From IMG/VR virus record IMGVR_UViG_3300028596_000014, positions 1-57,632 of that record: DNA of 57,632 nucleotides; one strand, 5' to 3'. This stretch comes from a virus. Positions 22,849 through 31,512 of the stretch are shown piece by piece. Numbering within the stretch: position 1 is the stretch's first letter; every line of letters begins with the position of its first letter. The position numbers and the translations under genes are program-made. The notes under the pieces are model-generated. The model had not been told where the DNA came from and ran no database searches. It saw only the letters and a program-made list of their open reading frames with translations.

Positions 22849-24968
22849 CAGCCGCTCACCACCGCGTTCTGCCAGACGACGTTGACGAACCCGGTGTCCG
22901 CCAGGTCACCAGTCTGCACCGTGATGTCGTGCACGCCCGGCGCCAGCGGCGAGTCGAAGTCCCCCTCCAGGTTGTCCGTGACGTCCACGAAACCGTCGGA
23001 CGCCCGGCCCCAGCGCGTGTCGATGGTGATGACGGTGCCGATCGGCACGTCCTCGGTGTAGGTGAACTGGTGGTTGCCGTACGTGACCACGATCGGCGCG
23101 GTCAGTTCCGGGAACAGCGTGATGACCGGGTAGGCACACAGCGTCCCGGCCACCTCCATGGTGTCCGGCGCCGTCGAGGCCGCCCCCTCGTTGATCCACA
23201 CCTGCCCGAAGTCGAGCACCTGGTCAGCGAGAGCCGTGCCGGTCCACACCAGCCGCCACTGCACGAACTCCGCGAGCGCAGGCGCGACGATGTTCTGCTG
23301 GAGCACGCGCTGCCACGTCGAACCCACCGACGGCGCCGTGCCGCTGTGGTTGCTGATCAGCGTGCCCGCAGCGTTGTACCAGGACCAGTCCAGGCGCGGC
23401 GCCGGGCCGCCGGGGATGTCCTTCCGCGCCCAGAACGCCACGCTGAACACGTCGGCGGGGTCAACAGGGTCCCCGGCCAGGCCCGTGCCGGACAGCGCCA
23501 TCGCCATGGGGGAGGTGGTGTTCGGCGCGATGATGCGGCGCCGGAAGTACGGGCCGCCGTCCGGCCCGCTCGGGCCGCCTGACTGCGGGTACGAGTCGTC
23601 CACGGTGGCGCCGTTGAGCGTCATCGTCAGCCCGGCCAGCGTCGGGTCCGAGGCGAGGTTCTGGCTGATCGCGAGCACGGACTGCACCTGGTCCAGGTCC
23701 CAGAACGTGCCCGGCGTCAGGTCGTCCGGCAGGATCAGCCGGGCGTCCGCCGCGTCGAAGCGCAGCAGCACCGTGGCGCCGCCGATGTCGGACCGACGCC
23801 ACGTCACCTCCGCCACGCGGGGCCGCCCGTGTACGGCGTACGGGCCGTTGTAGATCTTCTCCTCGTCGGTGGCGTCGGGGTTGTGGCAGTCCGTGAACAG
23901 CACCAGCGTGGCGCCGGTGCAGTTCCGGCTCCACTCCTGCGTCAGCCGGGCCACCGCCTGCCGAGCCGACAGCGGGGCCGGGCCGGGTGTAGCCGCGAGA
24001 ACCCCGGGCGCGACGACGCGCCAGACGTTGCTCTGGGCATCGTCGAAGACGCGCGTGCCCGCACCCTCTTCCACGAAGTCCGGGCTCGCCACGACGGTGC
24101 CGTCGATCCCCCGGCGCACCTCGACGTAGAAGACCTTCCCCGCGATGCGCTCCGAGCCCCCGTCGTTGTACGCGCCGACGGCCAGTTCCGGCCCGGCCGC
24201 GCCCGGCGCCGGTGCCCACACCGACGTCACGCCTGCGGTGGTCACGGTCGCGCCGAGTTGCGTCCACGTCTCGCCGTCGGTGCTCGTGTAGAACCGCACA
24301 TCGTGCCCGCCAGCGCCGTTGTCGACGTCGAGCGTGTAGCGCAGCCACAGGTCGACCCCGTTGGCGATCACCGGCGCCGCCGTCGAGGCGCGGGACTGCA
24401 CCGTGGCGTTCGTGCCGTCGATGGACCAGAACAGCGCGAGCGTGCCCGAGGTGTTGATGCGCGTCGTGAACGCGCGCTGGTCGACCCCGACCGTGCGCCA
24501 CCGGCTCACCGGTGCGCTGGAGGCGGCCGGAGTCCAGTCGTCCATAGCCAGGTGGATACGCACGTCCAGGTCACCGGTGATGTTCAGCGCGTCGCGGTGC
24601 GCCGTCTGCGCCCGGCCCGGCGAGATGCCGTCGAGCAGCAGGTAGCCCTCCGGCTGCCCGAGCGGGGAGCAGCCGGGGCACCCGACGTTCGGGATGTCGA
24701 CCTGGAACGTGATCTGGCGCGGCTCGTAGTAGTCCGCGAACTGCACGACACCGTCTCGCTGAGCGAACGCAACGTCGCCGCTGCGCACCGGGGGCACCCC
24801 CAGGCCCGCAGGCGGCTCTGTGAGGAAGCCCAGGGGGATCGTGGGCAGGTAGGCGTTCACGGCGTCCCCGCCGGACAGGCTGATGCCCTGCTCCTGCTCC
24901 GGGCCGTCGATCTGGTTGTACCCATCCCGCCACATGGCGAGACCCCACGCGCCGCTGTTGCCGCTCAT
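22848..24968 (-). CDS. Distal-tail (Dit-like) minor tail protein with inserted lectin-like domains
   Basis: 706 aa, far longer than a bare Dit. The N-terminal 115 residues and parts of 310-470 form the tail ring scaffold. Residues about 125-310 (ITGDLDVRIHLAMDD, TLALFWSIDGTN, DLWLRYTLDVDNGAGGHDV, FYTSTDGETWTQLG, AGKVFYVEVRRG) are a concanavalin/LamG-like sandwich. Residues about 470-620 (FSVAFWARKDIPGGPAP, WSWYNAAGTLISN) look like a carbohydrate-binding module. Both probably bind host surface sugars. ATGA overlap with the tape measure gene. Confidence 0.72.
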   Translation of the reverse strand: MSGNSGAWGLAMWRDGYNQIDGPEQEQGISLSGGDAVNAYLPTIPLGFLTEPPAGLGVPPVRSGDVAFAQRDGVVQFADYYEPRQITFQVDIPNVGCPGCSPLGQPEGYLLLDGISPGRAQTAHRDALNITGDLDVRIHLAMDDWTPAASSAPVSRWRTVGVDQRAFTTRINTSGTLALFWSIDGTNATVQSRASTAAPVIANGVDLWLRYTLDVDNGAGGHDVRFYTSTDGETWTQLGATVTTAGVTSVWAPAPGAAGPELAVGAYNDGGSERIAGKVFYVEVRRGIDGTVVASPDFVEEGAGTRVFDDAQSNVWRVVAPGVLAATPGPAPLSARQAVARLTQEWSRNCTGATLVLFTDCHNPDATDEEKIYNGPYAVHGRPRVAEVTWRRSDIGGATVLLRFDAADARLILPDDLTPGTFWDLDQVQSVLAISQNLASDPTLAGLTMTLNGATVDDSYPQSGGPSGPDGGPYFRRRIIAPNTTSPMAMALSGTGLAGDPVDPADVFSVAFWARKDIPGGPAPRLDWSWYNAAGTLISNHSGTAPSVGSTWQRVLQQNIVAPALAEFVQWRLVWTGTALADQVLDFGQVWINEGAASTAPDTMEVAGTLCAYPVITLFPELTAPIVVTYGNHQFTYTEDVPIGTVITIDTRWGRASDGFVDVTDNLEGDFDSPLAPGVHDITVQTGDLADTGFVNVVWQNAVVSG

Positions 24969-27496
24969 CGCGCCACCCCTCCGATGACCTCGCGCCGCGC
25001 CTGCGTCGCATAACGGATGTTCCAGTTGATTTCCTGCAAGCGTCCCCCGCTCGTGGTCGGGCCGTTGAAGATCTGCTGCACCGTGACGTCCCCGACGCCC
25101 GCCATCGGCGTCGAGGCGGCGGCGGTCGCCACGTTCGAGCCGGTCGCCTGCGCCGTGCGCCGCAGCGGGGCCAGCGCCCGGCCGCCCGGTGCGATCGGCG
25201 CGAGCGCGCGCTGCATGGCCGAGGCAGGCACGTTGACGTTCTGGACGATGCCGTCCCCGACCATCTCCGCGATCTTGCGGCCGGACTGCTCCGGGTTGCC
25301 GAGGCCCGACAGCGGCCCCTCCTTGGCCGGGGAGAACGGCAGGTAGGCGCGGATCGTGCCCGCGAGGTTGCCCGCCGCCGACGCCACCCGGCCGATCATG
25401 GCGTTGATGCCGTCGATGAGCCCCTGCACGACGTTCCGGCCCGCGTTGTAGAGCAGCCCGCCGAGGTTGCCCACGGCTCGGCTGATCTGCCCCGGTAGCC
25501 GGGTGAAGTACCCCAGCGCCCGGCCGAGGCCGCTGGCGACGTAGTTGCCCAGGCGGTTCACCCCGCTACGGAACAGCGTGCCCGCCGTCGACCACAGCGC
25601 CCGCACGAACGCGAGCGCTCGGTTGCGCAGGTTGAGGAAGCCGTTGACCACCCGCGTGACCCACGAGAGCACGCCGACGATGACGCGCGTCTGCGCCTGG
25701 ACGAACGAGGACACGACGCCGTTCCACCACGAGCGCACGGCGTTCAGCACCTGCTGGCCGCCGTTCTTGAAGTAGTTCTGGATCGTCTTCCACAGGAACT
25801 GCACAACCCCTTCCAGGATCGCCACAACCCCGTCGGCAATCTGCACCAGGCCGGACCACGCCTTGTCCCAATCTCCGGTAAAGACACCGGTCAGGAAGGT
25901 AATGAGGCCGCCGAGGATATCGAACACTCCGCCGATTACGTCCACAATCAGGTTGATTGCGTTCATTACCTGCGCGCCAAAGACCGTCAGGAAGATGTCA
26001 AGGATCGGCAGCAGCACCGGGATCAGCCCGGAGATGGCTGGGTAGAGGTTCGTCATGAACAGACCGGCGATGCGCTCGATGGCGGCGCCGAGCCCGGTCA
26101 CGAGCGTGGTCACGAGCGGGGCCAGCGCGGACACCAACTGGAGCACCAGCCCGATGACGGCGCCGAGCACGGGCGCGAGCGCCGTGAGCGCCCCGCCGAT
26201 GGCCTGCCCGAGGGCGGTCGCGATCGGCAGCAGGATCGAGCGCAGCGTCTCGAACTGCGGCAGCAGCGCGCCGATGATCGAGAAGATGCCCTGGAAGATG
26301 GGCACGGCGACGCCGCCCAACTGCCGGATGGCGAGGCCGGACTGCTGGATCAGGCCAAAGAACTGCTGGAGGCCGCCCTGCGCCTCCGCCGTCTTGAGGA
26401 AGTCGGCCAGTTGCCCGGTCGCCTGCTCGAAGACGTTGAGCAGCGTGGCCCCCTGCTCCGCCCCGGCGCCGAACACGCTGATGAGGATGGAGCCGACGTT
26501 GCTGACGATGCCCACGAGCGTGCCGAGGATCGCGTTGCTGCCGCGCAGGAAGGCGTTCAACTGCCCGCTCTGCGCGACCCCCTCGGCCCAGCCCGCGAAG
26601 CCCTCCGAGGCGTCGCTGATCGCCCGCGCCATCTCGGTGGCCGGGCCGATGCTGCCCCCGAACAGCGCGAACAGCCCCCGGCCGATGTTGCCGACCGACG
26701 GCAGGATTGCCTCCAGCGTGTCGTTGAGGCCGCCCAGGATCGCGTCGACCTGCCGCACGCGCTCGCCCTCGGTGGCCCACGCGGTGAAGCCCCGGATCGT
26801 GCTGTTGAGGATGCCTGCCGTCTCCGTCAGCGAGGACTGGAGCACGGGCAGGAACGACTCCCCCAGGGCCGAGATGTCCTCGCCTACGCCCCGGAAGAAC
26901 CGCCCCTGGACCGCGCGCTGTACGTCCTGCCAGGCCGGGCCGAGCGCCGTGACAGCGTTGACCACCTGCCGGGCCGACGGCGCGAGGTCCTTCATCCCGG
27001 CGTCGAGTTCCTTCTGCGTCTCGGCCGACACGGCGCCGGTCTTGGCGAGTTCCTCCTGCGCCTTGCTCTGCGCGTCGAAGGCCTCCGTCAGGCCCTGGCT
27101 CGCGACCTGCACCGTGGCCGAGGCGAGCCCGAGCGAGGCGAAGATCGTGCCCGCCGAGAGGGCGCCACCGGCCGCCTGCCCGAGCGCGCCGCCGACGGCG
27201 ACCGCCCCGGCCACGATGCCGCCGAGCAGGGCCGGGATCGGGACGATGGCGCCGATGAGCCCAGCCCCGGCGGTGCCGACCTTCGCCAGGGAGAACTCCA
27301 ACTGGCCGAAGGTGCCGATGGCGGCCTCGTTGCTGGAGGCGCCCCGGGAGATGCCCCGGGACAGCCCCCGGCCGATGCTGTCGCCCTCGCGCTCAGCGTT
27401 GCGGGCGGCCCGGCGCACCCCGCGCGACAGGTCGCCGTCCAGGTCGTCGAGGTCGGCACCAACCTCGATGACCGCCTCGCCCAGGGACTGCACCAC
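24965..27496 (-). CDS. Tape measure protein
   Basis: 843 aa, the longest gene, in the expected place after the tail chaperones. The N-terminal third is helical (DDLDGDLSRGVRRAARNAER), followed by hydrophobic helices (IGAIVPIPALLGGIVAGAVA, LGAVIGLVLQLVSALAPLV) and Gly/Ala-rich repeats. By the usual rule of about 1.5 angstrom per residue it predicts a tail near 125 nm, so a siphovirus. The C-terminal part (NLAGTIRAYLPFSPAKEGPL) is the common tape-measure terminal motif. Confidence 0.93.
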   Translation of the reverse strand: MVQSLGEAVIEVGADLDDLDGDLSRGVRRAARNAEREGDSIGRGLSRGISRGASSNEAAIGTFGQLEFSLAKVGTAGAGLIGAIVPIPALLGGIVAGAVAVGGALGQAAGGALSAGTIFASLGLASATVQVASQGLTEAFDAQSKAQEELAKTGAVSAETQKELDAGMKDLAPSARQVVNAVTALGPAWQDVQRAVQGRFFRGVGEDISALGESFLPVLQSSLTETAGILNSTIRGFTAWATEGERVRQVDAILGGLNDTLEAILPSVGNIGRGLFALFGGSIGPATEMARAISDASEGFAGWAEGVAQSGQLNAFLRGSNAILGTLVGIVSNVGSILISVFGAGAEQGATLLNVFEQATGQLADFLKTAEAQGGLQQFFGLIQQSGLAIRQLGGVAVPIFQGIFSIIGALLPQFETLRSILLPIATALGQAIGGALTALAPVLGAVIGLVLQLVSALAPLVTTLVTGLGAAIERIAGLFMTNLYPAISGLIPVLLPILDIFLTVFGAQVMNAINLIVDVIGGVFDILGGLITFLTGVFTGDWDKAWSGLVQIADGVVAILEGVVQFLWKTIQNYFKNGGQQVLNAVRSWWNGVVSSFVQAQTRVIVGVLSWVTRVVNGFLNLRNRALAFVRALWSTAGTLFRSGVNRLGNYVASGLGRALGYFTRLPGQISRAVGNLGGLLYNAGRNVVQGLIDGINAMIGRVASAAGNLAGTIRAYLPFSPAKEGPLSGLGNPEQSGRKIAEMVGDGIVQNVNVPASAMQRALAPIAPGGRALAPLRRTAQATGSNVATAAASTPMAGVGDVTVQQIFNGPTTSGGRLQEINWNIRYATQARREVIGGVAR

Positions 27497-27502
27497 CCCG
27501 GA

Positions 27503-27907
27503 TCACCTCCCGCGTGCTGGTCGGCCGCGCGATCCGGGCGTGCCGTTGCTGTTCTTCGCCAGGTTACCGCGCCGACCGGGCTGTTCCCGGGTCGTGGTCG
27601 GCTTGGCGTCCGGCTGCGGCGGTCCGTCTGGCTGGAGCGCCGCCTTGAGCGCCTTGAACGCGCTCGTCTCGTTGGCTGCCGACCACGGCGACTCGGCCGG
27701 GGGTTCCTCGCCCTTGGGCGGCATCCACAACTTCCGGTCGAACTTTGCCAGCGCCTGCTCATCCGGGGCATTTCGTGTCGCCCAGAAGTAGATCAGGTTG
27801 AGCATTCGGTCGATCGGAAGGTCCATGATGTCCGTGTTACGTGACGTTGCCCAGCCCTCCAGCGTCGGCCAGTTCTCCGACGCCAGGTGCAACAGGCGAA
27901 ACGTCAC
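27503..27907 (-). CDS. Tail assembly chaperone, second frame (GT-like)
   Basis: 134 aa from a GTG that overlaps the previous stop by 4 bases. Begins MTFRLLHLASENWPTLEGWA; the tail is Pro/Lys-rich and disordered. It lies in the -1 frame relative to the upstream chaperone and that frame is open across the junction, as expected for a G/GT pair made by frameshifting. I do not see a convincing slippery heptamer, and there is no good ribosome site for the GTG (AAGAAGG is about 18 bases away), so either frameshift or stop-start coupling is possible. Confidence 0.75.
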   Translation of the reverse strand: MTFRLLHLASENWPTLEGWATSRNTDIMDLPIDRMLNLIYFWATRNAPDEQALAKFDRKLWMPPKGEEPPAESPWSAANETSAFKALKAALQPDGPPQPDAKPTTTREQPGRRGNLAKNSNGTPGSRGRPARGR

Positions 27908-28239
27908 GTAGTAGGGCGGCCAGCGACCTTCTTCTGGAGCCAGTTGAGGATGCTCTCCAGGTCGGGGACGTCGAAGTCGTCGTCCTTGTCCTTGAGCCGG
28001 TTGACGAAGTAGGCCGACGGCGGTTCGGTGCCCTCGTCCGCAACGAAGTCCGTGTCCAGCCCCTCCTGGAGCCAGTCGAACGTCTCGCGCGTCAGCGAGA
28101 GCACCGTGCCGCCGTTGACCGTCTCCAGGAAGATGGCCGACTGCTTGGGCGGGATGAACTTGAACGGCGTGCCGTCCACGGTGAACTCGATCGGCTTCTT
28201 GTTCCGGGTGCCTGTGGTGAAGGCCATGGTTGCGCTCAT
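27904..28239 (-). CDS. Tail assembly chaperone, first frame (G-like)
   Basis: 111 aa from the ATG at 28239 (a GTG at 28245 and an ATG at 28227 are alternatives; none has a strong ribosome site). Domain pattern KKPIEFTVDGTPFKFIPPKQSAIF...ESILNWLQKKVAGRPTT is typical of chaperones encoded before the tape measure in actinophages. They bind the tape measure while the tube polymerises. Confidence 0.78.
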   Translation of the reverse strand: MSATMAFTTGTRNKKPIEFTVDGTPFKFIPPKQSAIFLETVNGGTVLSLTRETFDWLQEGLDTDFVADEGTEPPSAYFVNRLKDKDDDFDVPDLESILNWLQKKVAGRPTT

Positions 28240-28270
28240 GGTCACGAGACTACCCGACCTAGGTCACACG

Positions 28271-28672
28271 TCAGATCTTGAGCGTCGCGAGCACCCGGCT
28301 GAGCCACCGCGTGGCCTTGATGCCCTTGACCCGCTTCGCGAAGACGAACGCCCCGTTGCGGCCCCGGAACCGCAGCACCTTCGCCGTGCGCGGGCCGTGG
28401 TCGCGGGTGCCGCGCTCCAGGAAGATGCCGTAGTCCACGTTCGTGCCGACCTGGTAGTTGATCGGCCGCCGCGACGACGGGAAGCGCTGGTACTGCACCG
28501 AGTTCCGCAGGCGGCCCGTGTCCACCGAGCCGTCCGCCGTGAGGTTCAACTTGGCCCGGTCGCGCGCCTGCGCGGCGACGCGCCGCACCTCGTTGTCGAC
28601 GGCGCCGCCTGGCCCCTTGAGCCGGGCCACTGCCTTCCTGTCGAGGGTGATACGGACGCGCGTGCGGGCCAT
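28271..28672 (-). CDS. Head-tail connector / HK97 gp10-like protein
   Basis: 133 aa, MARTRVRITLDRKAVARLKG. The NLTADGSVDTGRLRNSV...GTNVDYGIFLERGTR segment is the classic HK97 gp10-like pattern (tail completion/neck protein). Its ATG shares one base with the upstream stop. Confidence 0.8.
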   Translation of the reverse strand: MARTRVRITLDRKAVARLKGPGGAVDNEVRRVAAQARDRAKLNLTADGSVDTGRLRNSVQYQRFPSSRRPINYQVGTNVDYGIFLERGTRDHGPRTAKVLRFRGRNGAFVFAKRVKGIKATRWLSRVLATLKI

Positions 28673-29232
28673 CAGCGGCTCGCCTCCGGCAGGTCGTAGG
28701 GCAGGTCCGGCAGCGGGTGCGGGTCGGGGCAGGCGCACGACGGCAGCGCGAAGTACACGCGCCACTCCCCGCCCATGCAGCCGCCCTCGGTCTCCAGCGG
28801 GTTCCACTGCTGGATCATCTTCTTACCCAGACCGCGCGGCACCCAGCAGCAGCGGATCGCGGTCTCCAGCAGGGCGGCGTCCTCGTTGATGCCGCGCGCG
28901 TCGGCGGTCATCTCCTCCGCCGTGGGGAAGTTCTCGTGGTCGTCCACGGTGTGCGCGCAGCGGCGCACCGCGACCCCCAACTGTACGGCCCAGAACAGCG
29001 GATTGCAGTTGCTCGCCGTCGTGTCGATGGTCGGGAAGGTGCGGCTCGGGAACCGCTCGATGATCCGGATGGACAACTGGCCGCCGCCCGCGCAGCAGTC
29101 GTCGTCGGGCACGGTGAGGCCGGGGTTGAGGAACGCCTTGCCGACGGGTCGGCCGCCCTCCTGGAGCGCGCCGTTGGCACACGCCAGCAGCGCCCACATC
29201 TCGGGGGTCAGGTTGTCGGGGATCGTCGCCAT
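28672..29232 (-). CDS. Head-tail connector or neck protein, 186 aa
   Basis: MATIPDNLTPEMWALLACAN... with nine cysteines spread through the protein (DDCCAGGG, IRCCWVP, SCACPDP), unusual for a cytoplasmically assembled virion part. Position between the gp10-like gene and the adaptor fits a neck component. The ribosome site is weak (AGGGA about 13 bases upstream). It is divergent from the plus-strand cassette starting at 29323. Confidence 0.6.
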   Translation of the reverse strand: MATIPDNLTPEMWALLACANGALQEGGRPVGKAFLNPGLTVPDDDCCAGGGQLSIRIIERFPSRTFPTIDTTASNCNPLFWAVQLGVAVRRCAHTVDDHENFPTAEEMTADARGINEDAALLETAIRCCWVPRGLGKKMIQQWNPLETEGGCMGGEWRVYFALPSCACPDPHPLPDLPYDLPEASR

Positions 29233-29242
29233 GGGGAAAGAG

Positions 29243-29301
29243 TAATCCCTGGGGGTTGCGCGGCTTCGGGCGGTGGGTCTAATGTTACGTATGTCAGCAC
29301 A
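29243..29301 (+). promoter_or_regulatory. Cassette-type promoter of the plus-strand insert
   Basis: TAATCCCTGGGGG block, TTGCGC (29256-29261), 18 bases, TAATGT (29280-29285), TTACGTATGTCAGCACA (29285-29301). It drives three plus-strand genes inside the minus-strand structural operon. Confidence 0.72.
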
Positions 29302-29322
29302 GCCCGAGACCAGGAGGTCATC

Positions 29323-29868
29323 ATGAACACCGTCACCGAAGCCCAGGTCAACTTCATCCAGCGGCTCCAGGCCGAGCGCATCCCCGACAAGGCGGCCAAC
29401 GGCGGTCTGGAAGCCCTGCGCATGATGTGGACGGAGAAGCGGGCCACCCGACAGGGCGCCTCGCTGGTGATCGACTTCTTGCTCGCCTGCCCGGTCCGCG
29501 AGGTCGCGCCGGTCATCGACGAGGTGAGCATCGAGGGGATGCACCGGCTGGACGGCCAGATCTACAAGGTCCAGGTCGCCGTGCACGGCTCCGGCCGCCC
29601 GTACGCCAAGCGCCTGGTCACCGAGCAGGTCGGCACCTGCGGCGGCTGCGAGAAGTGCGACGGCGAGGACCGCTGCCCGGTCTACACCTCGCGGTTCGAC
29701 TACGCGGCGGGCGTCGTGCGGCGGCTGAGCCTGGAGACGCGGCTCTCGCTGGAAGAGGCCAAGGAGTTCGGGGCTGTCTACGGCACCTGCTGCGTGTGCA
29801 GCCGCACGCTGACGAAGGAGTCCAGCATCGAGGCGGGCATTGGCCCGATCTGCGCTGGCAAGTTCTGA
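29323..29868 (+). CDS. DUF6011-domain zinc protein, 181 aa
   Basis: MNTVTEAQVNFIQRLQAERI... after CCAGGAGG. The C-terminal motif GTCCVCSRTLTKESSIEAGI followed by GPICAGKF is the DUF6011 zinc-binding signature of actinobacterial and phage proteins. A second cluster GTCGGCEKCDGEDRCPV lies in the middle. Function unknown; often in accessory phage loci. First gene of a plus-strand cassette opposing the structural operon. Confidence 0.8.
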   Translation: MNTVTEAQVNFIQRLQAERIPDKAANGGLEALRMMWTEKRATRQGASLVIDFLLACPVREVAPVIDEVSIEGMHRLDGQIYKVQVAVHGSGRPYAKRLVTEQVGTCGGCEKCDGEDRCPVYTSRFDYAAGVVRRLSLETRLSLEEAKEFGAVYGTCCVCSRTLTKESSIEAGIGPICAGKF

Positions 29869-29919
29869 CCCACCCCGGCGGGGCGCTCCGGCGCCCCGCC
29901 ACCACGAGAGGAGAGCAAG

Positions 29920-30138
29920 ATGGCAGTCACCCTGGTGACCGAGCCGGTCAACGAGTACACCTGCGATGGATGCGGCAAGTCGTCCATCGCCACAGAGAGC
30001 GAGGACCCGCCCAAGGGCATCACCGGCAACGTGTTCGAGGTGACCGACTTCGGCGGCGACGGCGGCGACTTCTGGGCCTGCTCGCGCAAGTGCCTGCGCG
30101 CGGCCGTCTTCACCACCCTGGACAGGGGGAGCCGATGA
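29920..30138 (+). CDS. Small zinc-binding protein, 72 aa
   Basis: MAVTLVTEPVNEYTCDGCGK... with TCDGCGKSS and WACSRKCLRAA, giving four cysteines of a single ribbon. GAGAGGAGAGC precedes the ATG. Coupled to the next gene (ATGA). Confidence 0.7.
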   Translation: MAVTLVTEPVNEYTCDGCGKSSIATESEDPPKGITGNVFEVTDFGGDGGDFWACSRKCLRAAVFTTLDRGSR

Positions 30139-30554
30139 GCGCCGCGAGCCTGCCCGCGTGGGTCGAGGTCGGCGCGCCTGCGCTGGTCACCTGGGGCATC
30201 CGGGACGAGCACGTCGAGAAGGTGGTGGTCACCAAGATCACCCCGACGGGCCAGGTCGTCACAAACGGCGGCCAACGTAACGAGCGCCGGTTCATGGCCC
30301 GGGACTTCCGACCCGACGGCACGGCTCACAAGTGGAGCACTGGCACCTTCGGCACGGCGTACGACCTGTTCCCGGTCGACCACGAGAAGGCCCCGCTCAT
30401 CCTGGCGCAGCAGGAGGTCAACCAGACCTGGGGCCGGGTCCGGCGCGACATCGACGTGCTGGAGAAGGCCAAGACGCTCAACGACGCCGCCGCGCTGGTG
30501 CAGTCGCTCTCGAACTGGCGCCGGGCCAAGGAGAACCTGGACGCTTTGTCCTGA
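30135..30554 (+). CDS. Hypothetical protein, 139 aa
   Basis: MSAASLPAWVEVGAPALVTW...; beta-rich first half (KVVVTKITPTGQVVTNG), then a helical second half (WGRVRRDIDVLEKAKTLNDA). Last gene of the plus-strand cassette; a long palindrome separates it from the convergent connector gene. Confidence 0.68.
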   Translation: MSAASLPAWVEVGAPALVTWGIRDEHVEKVVVTKITPTGQVVTNGGQRNERRFMARDFRPDGTAHKWSTGTFGTAYDLFPVDHEKAPLILAQQEVNQTWGRVRRDIDVLEKAKTLNDAAALVQSLSNWRRAKENLDALS

Positions 30555-30555
30555 T

Positions 30556-30614
30556 CGTTCTTCGTTCATCACCCACCCTCCTATAAGGAGGGTGGGTGAT
30601 GATGAAAGAAGAAC
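30556..30614. repeat. Dispersed long palindrome, copy 3 (between convergent genes)
   Basis: CGTTCTTCGTTCATC...GATGATGAAAGAAGAACACG with inner stem ACCCACCCTCCT / AGGAGGGTGGGT. It begins two bases after the plus-strand stop and ends five bases before the minus-strand stop, so here it probably serves as a bidirectional terminator. Confidence 0.8.
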
Positions 30615-30618
30615 ACGA

Positions 30619-31512
30619 CTAGACAGGCCAGGTGGTCTGCCGGTTGCGAGGCGGCATCCGGTCCGGGCTGAGCACGCGCATCCGGCGCGGCCGACGCACC
30701 ACAGAGGCCACCCACGAGTCGATCAACCAGATACCGGTGTGCCCCTCGTCGATGTCGTCGAAGGCGTCCAGGACGGCCACCGTGACCCCCTGCCGGGTGA
30801 TCGACTGCACCCGCTGCGGCAGCCCGCACGAGCGGTCGTTGCACGCGGCCTTGGCGAGTTCGTTGGCGAGCAGCCCTGCGGCCACCTGCCCGCCTGACGG
30901 CACCGGGTAGCCCCGGGTGTACGTCACGCCCCAGGTGTCCGCCTCACCGAGGTCAGCGGACATGTCCTGGCAGGTGGGCCACCGGCCGCCGTCCGTGCGC
31001 ACCAGGAGCCGCGCGTTGTCGACGCGGTACGAGCCGAACGGCAGCGTCTCGCCGTCGATCTGCACCGAGTCCACCGAGAGCACCGGCCCCGGCAGCCGGA
31101 GCGCCGGTGTCGAGCCGCAGCCGCACGAGTCGCCACACTGCCCGCACCCGATGTTGTACCACTGCCCCTGGATGATAACGGGCGTGAACGGGCGCTGGCC
31201 GGGCAACTGCCCGCCGCCGCCCCAGAACGTGCTCTGCCCCTGCCAGCACTCCTGACGGCACGGGCGCAGCGTCAGGTCGCAGGTGCCGTACTTCCGGCCG
31301 GTCCAGTTCCAGAGGTAGGTCGCGGCCATCTCCTCGAAGACCGCCACGCCGGACGCGGGCAGCGACGCGAGCGGCTCGGGCAGCCCGCCGCCGCACGCGC
31401 TGTAGTCCACCGGCCAGTTGCACGGCACCTCCGCCGTCGGCGTGCCCGGCAGCGGCAGGACGGCCGCGTCGAACGCGGTGGAGAAGGCGTCGCTGAACTC
31501 GTTCTCAGCCAT
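30619..31512 (-). CDS. Head-tail adaptor protein, Cys-rich, 297 aa
   Basis: MAENEFSDAFSTAFDAAVLP.... Cys-dense middle (YNIGCGQCGDSCGCGS) and a C-terminal region (GQVAAGLLANELAKAACNDR) with the helical look of gp6-type connectors. Gene order (capsid side before, tail side after) supports a role in closing the portal vertex. Coupled to the gene upstream by one base. Confidence 0.6.
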   Translation of the reverse strand: MAENEFSDAFSTAFDAAVLPLPGTPTAEVPCNWPVDYSACGGGLPEPLASLPASGVAVFEEMAATYLWNWTGRKYGTCDLTLRPCRQECWQGQSTFWGGGGQLPGQRPFTPVIIQGQWYNIGCGQCGDSCGCGSTPALRLPGPVLSVDSVQIDGETLPFGSYRVDNARLLVRTDGGRWPTCQDMSADLGEADTWGVTYTRGYPVPSGGQVAAGLLANELAKAACNDRSCGLPQRVQSITRQGVTVAVLDAFDDIDEGHTGIWLIDSWVASVVRRPRRMRVLSPDRMPPRNRQTTWPV

